Made by a program: the position numbers and the translations under genes. A DNA stretch of 64,000 nt, taken from assembly GCA_905250025.1 (NCBI GenBank), contig CAJNOJ010000109.1, positions 248,001 to 312,000 on the forward strand. The letters run 5' to 3'. This document shows, in pieces, positions 57,647-64,000 of this stretch (positions are counted from its first letter, which is position 1; each line of letters starts with the position of its first letter). Origin of the DNA: Adineta ricciae (Eukaryota; Rotifera; Eurotatoria; Adinetida; Adinetidae). The notes beneath the pieces are model-generated. The model saw only the letters and a program-made list of their open reading frames with translations, searched no databases and had not been told where the DNA came from.

Positions 57647-60132
57647 ATGTCGTTAACAATGATACACACTAAAGAATCCCCGCCACCAACATTGTCATCA
57701 TCATCGAAAAAGAAGAAGAAAACTAAACAAACTTCTCTTCCGAATTCTAGTGCATCACATCAACAACATCATTCAGCACCTCCTTCACAAAATCAACAAT
57801 CGAAGCTTGGTTTGCATTCTATTAATGAAAATGTCGAATATCTAGCAACGAATGCAGCAAATGAACAACAACAACAACTGCAGCAGCAACAAGAATTGAC
57901 CAATCCTCGTTTTCCTCGTTCGAGTACAGTTCCTTATCCAGCCTACGCAACATTGAGAAAAGGTGGTGGTACTCGAGTTCCTTCACATTATTATTATACT
58001 GATTATCCAACATTTGTTCACGGAACGGTTTCACCGGCACAAGCACATTCATATTTTAGCGCTCGACAGCCTCTGTCATCAGTAAATTCAAATTTTCAAC
58101 CAATTTCTCCTCATCATCAACAATACACTAGTCGACCCGTTGATATTCTAAAACCAACGTTTCTGCTTGTTTCAAAGGAAGCTGAGCATCAATTGGCATC
58201 TCAACTGTCAGCTTCGAATTCACCTGTACCAATAGGAACTCATCCGTCAACGAAAGTAGCAACGAAACCAGTCGCAAAGAGATCAACAACAACTATGGAA
58301 CAATCATCACCAACTTCTCAACGTGTAGAAGCTCAAACAAACACGGATTCGCCGACCCAAGCAACTATTGATAATAGTCAACCACATGTTGGCCTTATAG
58401 CTACATCGAATGCATCTCCATATGTACACTTTGTTAATGTAGCATACTCAACACAATCACCACAATTTTTTCAAGATGGTCCACCAGAAACATCGATTTT
58501 ACAAGATGAATTTATAAATATCAACGAATATTCTCAACCATCGACTAGTATTCGATCAATGCCGAATATTGCCTTGACACAAGGTAAGCATTATTAATCA
58601 ATGAAATGTTCCTCTCGATTAGGAGAGAGAAGAAAGATCTATTCATGTTTTGACGCTGTTAATATACATATACAAAACTCCGCCTGTTGATTGTCTTCTC
58701 ATCTCGATGTAATAATCTTCAACTATTATTGCATCATATAGACAAGGTTCTTTTCCCGTCAATCATTAGCTCGATACATCTACTTTATTCTTAGTTTAAC
58801 AGTCGTCATCATCATCATCATCGCCGTCGTCTCTGCCTCATAAACATTCTTTTTTTCTCCTATATGATCTAAGCAAAAAAGCAAAAAATCTCTTTTTTTC
58901 TTTTGTTCTTTTTCTTCTCTAGTCTCGCCTCATCACTTGTATGGCTCACCTCCTTTACAACATTATCAGCTTTCTCAACAAGTCTACGATGAACAGCAAC
59001 AACAACAACAACAGCAGCAGCAGCAGCAAGCACTGATAACAAGTATGGATTCAGTGGGAGTTCGGGCAGCTACAGCACCACAAATGGGATCATCGTCGAA
59101 ACCGACACGTACTGAAGCAGGAGAAACGGATGAATCAAGTTTGGCATCACTCGATTTTGTACATACAGACCTGGTTGATATACCGGGCTCATGGCGATAC
59201 CGATCTGTGCCTATTTCTGCAGGAGGACGACGTTATCGTGCACCAATCCCTCAATCATTTCTTGATTCTCAACAATATGCCAGTGATTCCGAACAGGTCG
59301 TACGTTCATCGAGCTTTCGTCATGCTCAGCAACCTCTAATTCAAGCCCGACCTTTCGGTTCAATCCCGACAATTAACCGGTAAGAAAATTTGAGTAGTTG
59401 AAACTAAACTTCTCAACTTTTCTCTCCTTAGACCTTTCGATTCAATTCGCAGTCAATCAGGCATTCAAATTGGTCCATCGATCCGTTTGAATGAAAAAGA
59501 TGTTCTAAAAATTGCATCTTTCTATCAAAGTATCGGCACACTTGTATATGTTGCTCGAAGTATCGCAACACTCTACACATCGGATTTCGATGCCATGGCC
59601 AATCTAAAAGATTGGAAAGTTCTCTACACAGGTGTACCTATCTGGCTTTTCAACACGGGTATGAATCCAAAAAGGTGAGCTTCCTAATATATTCGACAAC
59701 TAGAACTTCTATATATTTTCTAGAGCGCGTTGTATTCGCTTAATTATGTCTGAACTTGGTTCAAGTTTTACGCTTTGGGATACGATTGTTAATGGTGCTT
59801 CTGATGTTCGTTTACCGAAAGCACGTCATATAACGCTGAAATCGTTGGAAACAGGTACAGTTCTTGCCTTGAAATTCGACGATACAAGCGCAACAGATGA
59901 ATTTCATCAATATTTCGTTAAACTATCATGTGATCCACGTAATGCGGATCTCTTCGATATTTTCAATGCAAAACGTCGTCGACCTGTTTTTATCCTACGC
60001 AAACGTAAAATAAAGAAATCCGCTATTTCCAAACCATCTGAATTCAATCACATCACAAAAGTTGATGAACACGATCGAGATTCATTATACACATATTCGG
60101 TGCTTGTGGATGATGGAGCCATTGTTGGTTAG
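57647..60132 (+). CDS. 681-residue low-complexity protein with conserved-looking C-terminal domain, unrecognised
   Basis: Four exons in phase: 57647-58583, 58923-59379, 59432-59674 and 59724-60132. The N-terminal 400 residues are low complexity (Ser, Pro, Gln, His): KKKKKTKQTS near the start and a glutamine run in QQVYDEQQQQ. A short motif LVDIPGSWRYRSVPISAGG sits before the C-terminal half. That half, about 470-640, is well structured: LNEKDVLKIASFYQSIGTLV, IATLYTSDFDAMANLKDWKV, ARCIRLIMSELGSSFTLWD, PKARHITLKSLETGTVLALK. Its alternating beta-strand and helix pattern ending in FHQYFVKLSCD suggests a PH- or PTB-like fold, but I recognise no named family. No signal peptide or TM helix, so probably cytosolic. 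Start may lie in an upstream exon. Confidence 0.7.
58993..59031 (+). repeat. CAA/CAG triplet run (poly-Gln coding)
   Basis: Twelve or more glutamine codons mixing CAA and CAG within the 681-residue protein gene. Mixed codons make slippage less likely than a pure CAG tract. Confidence 0.8.
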
Positions 60133-60707
60133 ACACATAAATAGAACCTCATTTTCTTTTCTCATCAATTTTATTGTTGTCTTTGTCTCTCTGTATGCCT
60201 GCCTTATACATGTATGTATGTGTGAAGTGTCTCTTCTCTCTCTCTTTTATACACGTATATTCTAAGTATTGTATTGCTTATTCTTATGTTTAACATCTGT
60301 GGGCTTTTTTAACTATATAACCCATAGGTAAACACATATTCGTACTCGTTTATAAAAGTAAGATAAGCGAGTCAAACAGAATTGTTTAGTTGACCTTTGA
60401 AAGACATCTCGAGTGACGCTGACTACCTGCCTCCAATTGTAGACGACAAGCTTAGAAGGGGACAAATTGAGAATATGATCTTTTGTCATTTTGATTACAG
60501 TTGAAAGACATTCGATGATCGAATCATCGAGGGAAAAAAGAGAAAAAAGAACTTTTTAGCGGCATGATTAACACAGATCAAAATTGTCTTCATTAATTTG
60601 CATTTCTAATAGTGTCAAACTAAAAAATTCCATCGGAGAGTTGACTCCTAATGAATATATTAGCAGACAAATGAATTTCAATCATTAGAAGCGCGAGAAC
60701 AAATCAA
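60133..60707. other. Intergenic
   Basis: 575 bases, with CT runs near 60230-60250 and a GA-rich run near 60530-60550. No gene seen. Confidence 0.45.
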
Positions 60708-61733
60708 ATGAGTCACCAGCAGCAACAGAAAATCTCTCTAAGAATCATATTTCTCTTTCAAATAATCGTTTTCATTTTAGCTGATGATCCTATTCTGATT
60801 GCATCACCGTATCCTTTCAATACATCGAAATCTTCGTATATACAATGTTTTAGCAATGATGAGAGTATCATTTTTTCCTTGACTATCATTGCAACGATGT
60901 CAGACATGTCATCAACATTGCAAAGCACAAAAGATAATCTAATTCACAATGAAAGTGTTGTTTTAACCATTCCTGTAATGTTTAATTATTCGCAACTGCA
61001 TTCGAAAATTGAATGTCGTTCCAGTTACCATCATGGTCAACAGAAATACAGTCAACTTGAAGTGTTTTCCGTTGCCGAAATACCTGATAATAGTCTTCAG
61101 TCAATGAATGCTTTGACAAATCAAATCGCAACAATTCATTGTCTCACATACGGAACAGATGTTTGTATGCACAAAAAATCTTTATAACAAACAAAATTCC
61201 GTCAAAATTTTTTAGTGATTCACTGGGATTTCACTCCTGACTTAACTAAACATCAATTCCATTCTTTACCACTTGGTATTCGCATCACTTATCGGTTTAT
61301 TCTGAATGACACTCTAATTATCGATCATGTCTCGTTTTCTGAACATAATGGTTATTACCGGTGCAATGCAACGAATCGATATCTGAATAAAATCTATGAC
61401 GATGCCAAGATCTTTCATTTGAAGGTCGAACAAAGCTCCGTATGGATTCCGATCGTCATCGTGTGTGCAGTGACAGTTATTAGCATCTTACTACTTATCC
61501 TATGTTCGAAATATTCCCGAAGACAAAGAAAACGATTAGAGGAGAAAAGTCATCCGCAAGAATTACCAATTGACCAGAAAAATGTCTCGGCATATTCTCG
61601 TTCTGCTAAATCACAAGTATCATTAGTATCAATGGTAAAACAACAAATGGAAGCCACTGTGAAAACAACTCCTCAATTCGTTCTCGGAAATCCGTTTCTC
61701 GACCCTAATGTTCAACCAACTCCCTTATCCTAA
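60708..61733 (+). CDS. Ig-like single-pass membrane protein, unrecognised
   Basis: Two exons, 60708-61164 and 61216-61733, 324 residues. The donor GTATGC is preferred because it keeps frame. A signal peptide (IIFLFQIIVFILADDPI) is followed by an ectodomain with N-glycosylation sites. An Ig-like domain spans the intron: ATIHCLTYGTDV, then IHWDF as the core tryptophan, and HVSFSEHNGYYRCNATN with the YxC hallmark. A TM helix follows (IPIVIVCAVTVISILLLILC), then a basic stop-transfer RRQRKRLEEK and a 75-residue cytosolic tail ending QPTPLS. The first part of the ectodomain may be another, degenerate Ig fold. Family not recognised; could be a cell-adhesion receptor. Confidence 0.75.
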
Positions 61734-62228
61734 TATTCGTTTCTTCTCTCCGAAGATCAAACAATAATAAACCAAAAGATTTTATTACAGAAACTCTCTC
61801 TGTTTGTTTGTTCTTTCCGAAGAAATATATATCGTATTTATATACAAACAAGGGTAAACTTGATATCGACGACATGCAACAAAACTTTCATTGAGGTTAA
61901 TTTGTTCTCTAAAATTCGTGTTTTGCGCACTTGTACCTTTCCAATAGTCATAACAAAATCTGCTCAAGGTTGGTCTTGATATTGATCGAAGTACATTAAC
62001 CACATAACACGTAATCAGTTTGACAACTTATGCCTACATTTATACTGTCAATCGAATCAGTCGAGCGTGTTTACAAAATACAAATACGATGATCCATACG
62101 TCAGAACTGATTACGATAAATTTCGTTTATGAAATATTTCAATGATTGTCTGTATTTGATTTACACAATATGTCTCGTGAAAAGATTTTTGTCAATGAAA
62201 AAAAAATGAGCAGAAAAATAATTCTCTT
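61734..62228. other. Convergent spacer
   Basis: About 500 bases between convergent genes. Two AATAAA-like hexamers near 61767-61772 follow the Ig-like gene. No other feature. Confidence 0.5.
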
Positions 62229-63400
62229 TTAGTAAAGAAAAGCAGCATCGTCTTTTAAGCGTCGGAGCATATTCGTTCGCCTCATCGAATCGGATGTTGT
62301 GGAACGACACGCTAAAAATTTGTCATAAGGATTCTGCTGTTGAAAATAATCAGTCGATTGAGTTGTAGATGAAACCAAATCTGGCGGCACAGAAGGAAGT
62401 TCAATGATAGAAATGTTTTCTTTTTCAAGATTTGCAGTTGTTATCATTAGTTGTCTTAAACTATGTGTCCATTCGGTTTCGTAGATCGGTGATGGAACAT
62501 TGCAAGGTAACGATGGTTGATTCGCTGGTGGAAGAACTGTTTCGTAGATGTTAACGGAATTGGAATGAGTTTGGTTGGATTCGTCATTTAGAGGTGAAGG
62601 TAATTGAGTGACATCGAGGGTTACAGCTATTGATGAAGTTGACCGTTCATGAGGAGTAAAACGACGGAGAATATGTGCACGGTCATTCGTATTTTTAATA
62701 TAAGAAAACGGACGAAGACATGAACCTAAATTGTTTGTTATTAAACACAAAACGTTGATTTATTTCTTTTACCTTTTGTAGGTGATGATGAAGGTTGAGG
62801 AAGATTATTGGTTTTATTATCCGTCGTTGTTTGTGATGGTAATTTACTTGTATCATTCTGTACACATGACGCTATGGAAGAAAACAAATCGAAGTTGATT
62901 TTCTTTTCATTTTTGAACTTACATTTATTCCCTTTTGGTAATGTTCCCGAGCCGACAAATGATCGGAATGAACTGCATGGTGAGACCGGATTGACAATTG
63001 TGTCGATGGTTGTGCAACTGGTTTCCATATTTGCACCTGTTGGCGTCATAGCTTTGCTGTTGATTAAATGTGGACAGGAATCGTATAATTGTGAGAAATC
63101 CGCTATGTCACTTGGATGACGTCGGATAAAACCGATCTTTTTCGAATCTCCATTCGTTGACTGAGTTAAACGTTTTGCTCGTTCGCGTAATTTATACGAT
63201 GAATGCCGACGATTCTGCGGACAACAACACGAACGCGACGTCGAAGTCAAACAGCAATAACAACAACAACATGATGTACATAGAAGAATGACTAAGCCGA
63301 GAACCGCAATTAAAATAATTAATCCCACAATGCCATAGACAAGATACGTATCGAAAAATGATGATGATGATGTTGTGAAGAAGAGCGATTGATCATCCAT
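62229..63400 (-). CDS. Single-pass membrane protein with cysteine-rich juxtamembrane, unrecognised
   Basis: Three exons in phase: 63400-62923, 62871-62773 and 62725-62229, 357 residues. A very short N-terminus (MDDQSLFFTTSSSSFFDT) precedes one TM helix (VYGIVGLIILIAVLGLVILL) and a run of cysteines directly after it (CTSCCCCYCCLTSTSRSCCC), a probable palmitoylation cluster. No signal peptide, so type III topology (N out, C in) is likely. The long polar cytosolic tail contains basic HRRHPSD-like parts, serine clusters and two IYET tyrosine motifs (VNIYETVLPP, SPIYETEWT) that could bind SH2 domains. ATG at 63400 is preferred over the upstream TTG, as an acceptor-like TATTTAG lies between. Family not recognised. 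Confidence 0.7.
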
Positions 63401-64000
63401 AAGTTTCACTAAATAGATCAATCGTTCATGTTTCGTTCTTGTCGACGGTGTAGTTTCGAAATGAACGGTAGAGAAAGAGAAACCGCGAAATAAAATATGT
63501 CATAAAAGAAAGAAGAAATTCGAATACTCGGTTAGAGTCACGTCTACATTTCTATGAATAATTAGAGTATACATGCACAATGAATGTTCGCACGAGGCAA
63601 TGTTTGTCTATGGTGTATAAAAGTGTACATATCCTTTTGATAGAAGAAAATTTTTTCGTTACATTCGATTAATTCGTTTCATCTCGTTTTTTTTCTGTAT
63701 TGTATTCTCGGAATTGACAAGTGAATAAATGGTCATACAAGATGAATACACACATTGATCTAATCTTTATAACGTTTCGAAGATTTTCATGGTCAAAGCG
63801 AGTAACTGAAACTAGTGTTATATCACATTGGATAATGTTCAATACAACGTGAGAAGAAGAACAATGAAAATAATCTGGTCTCTATTCACACTCTTATGTA
63901 AAAGAAATGAATTCATCACGTTGAACAAATCTGTCGCACAGATATCAAATCTGTCTGTACTCACTTGTAGGATCTGTATGTATGTATGTATGTATGTCAA
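63401..64000. other. Intergenic right edge
   Basis: 600 bases, AT-rich; no coding signal. Ends in a GTAT repeat. Confidence 0.5.
63976..63997. repeat. (GTAT)n microsatellite
   Basis: About five and a half GTAT units just before the window edge. Confidence 0.8.

Overview
This window looks like nuclear DNA of an animal with a compact, AT-rich genome. Almost every gene is cut by GT-AG introns of about 45-75 bases, and many neighbouring genes lie only 80-300 bases apart. Nearly all recognisable proteins are metazoan (laminin beta, ZO-1, TMC, anosmin, VGAT, MKK4, ninjurin, Kelch-like). Two adjacent intronless flavohemoglobin genes of microbial type sit among them. The combination of tiny introns, compactness and bacterial or fungal-like intruder genes suggests a bdelloid rotifer. 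That assignment is inference; no marker in the window proves the species.

Layout. 1-2195 (-): the N-terminal part of a laminin beta chain, running off the left edge. 3.6-8.1 kb: ninjurin (+), the sulfhydryl oxidase ALR (-), a TMC channel-like protein (-) and mitochondrial ribosomal protein L12 (-). 9.0-12.3 kb: a DCUN1D3-like neddylation factor (+) and MKK4/MAP2K4 (+). 12.3-16.0 kb: a 3.8 kb stretch with no recognisable gene. 16.0-20.3 kb: the flavohemoglobin tandem pair (+) and a four-LIM-domain protein (+). 20.7-23.2 kb: anosmin-1-like protein (-) with a hydrophobic C-terminal tail. 23.3-25.0 kb: a 57-base perfect inverted repeat flanks a gene-free stretch and lies next to the single ambiguous base. 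25.1-27.9 kb: a Kelch-like BTB protein (-). 28.7-31.1 kb: a small secreted basic peptide gene (-) and a small zinc-finger-like ORF (-). 31.7-37.6 kb: a complete ZO-1/TJP-type MAGUK (-) in about 24 coding exons. 39.1-46.4 kb: a doubtful small gene (-), a Hint (hedgehog autoprocessing) domain protein without a hedge domain (+), TMEM120 (-), a vesicular inhibitory amino acid transporter (+) and eIF3e (-). 46.6-53.4 kb: a candidate secreted peptide (-), an SCAF4/8-type RNA polymerase II CTD-binding factor (+) and an unrecognised single-pass membrane protein (+). 54.1-63.4 kb: a proline-rich orphan exon (+), a 681-residue unrecognised cytoplasmic protein (+), an Ig-like membrane protein (+) and an unrecognised single-pass membrane protein (-).

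There is no operon logic. Close divergent pairs (TMEM120/VGAT) and convergent pairs (ninjurin/ALR, Hint protein/TMEM120, VGAT/eIF3e) reflect compaction. Functionally the window mixes epithelial junction and basement-membrane genes (ZO-1, laminin, anosmin), neural genes (VGAT, TMC) and housekeeping genes (MRPL12, eIF3e, SCAF, ALR). The most notable items are the flavohemoglobin pair, the TM-anchored Hint protein with a frame break in its linker, and several small secreted or orphan membrane genes. Exon coordinates were deduced by hand from splice consensus, reading phase and family similarity. No RNA evidence was available.
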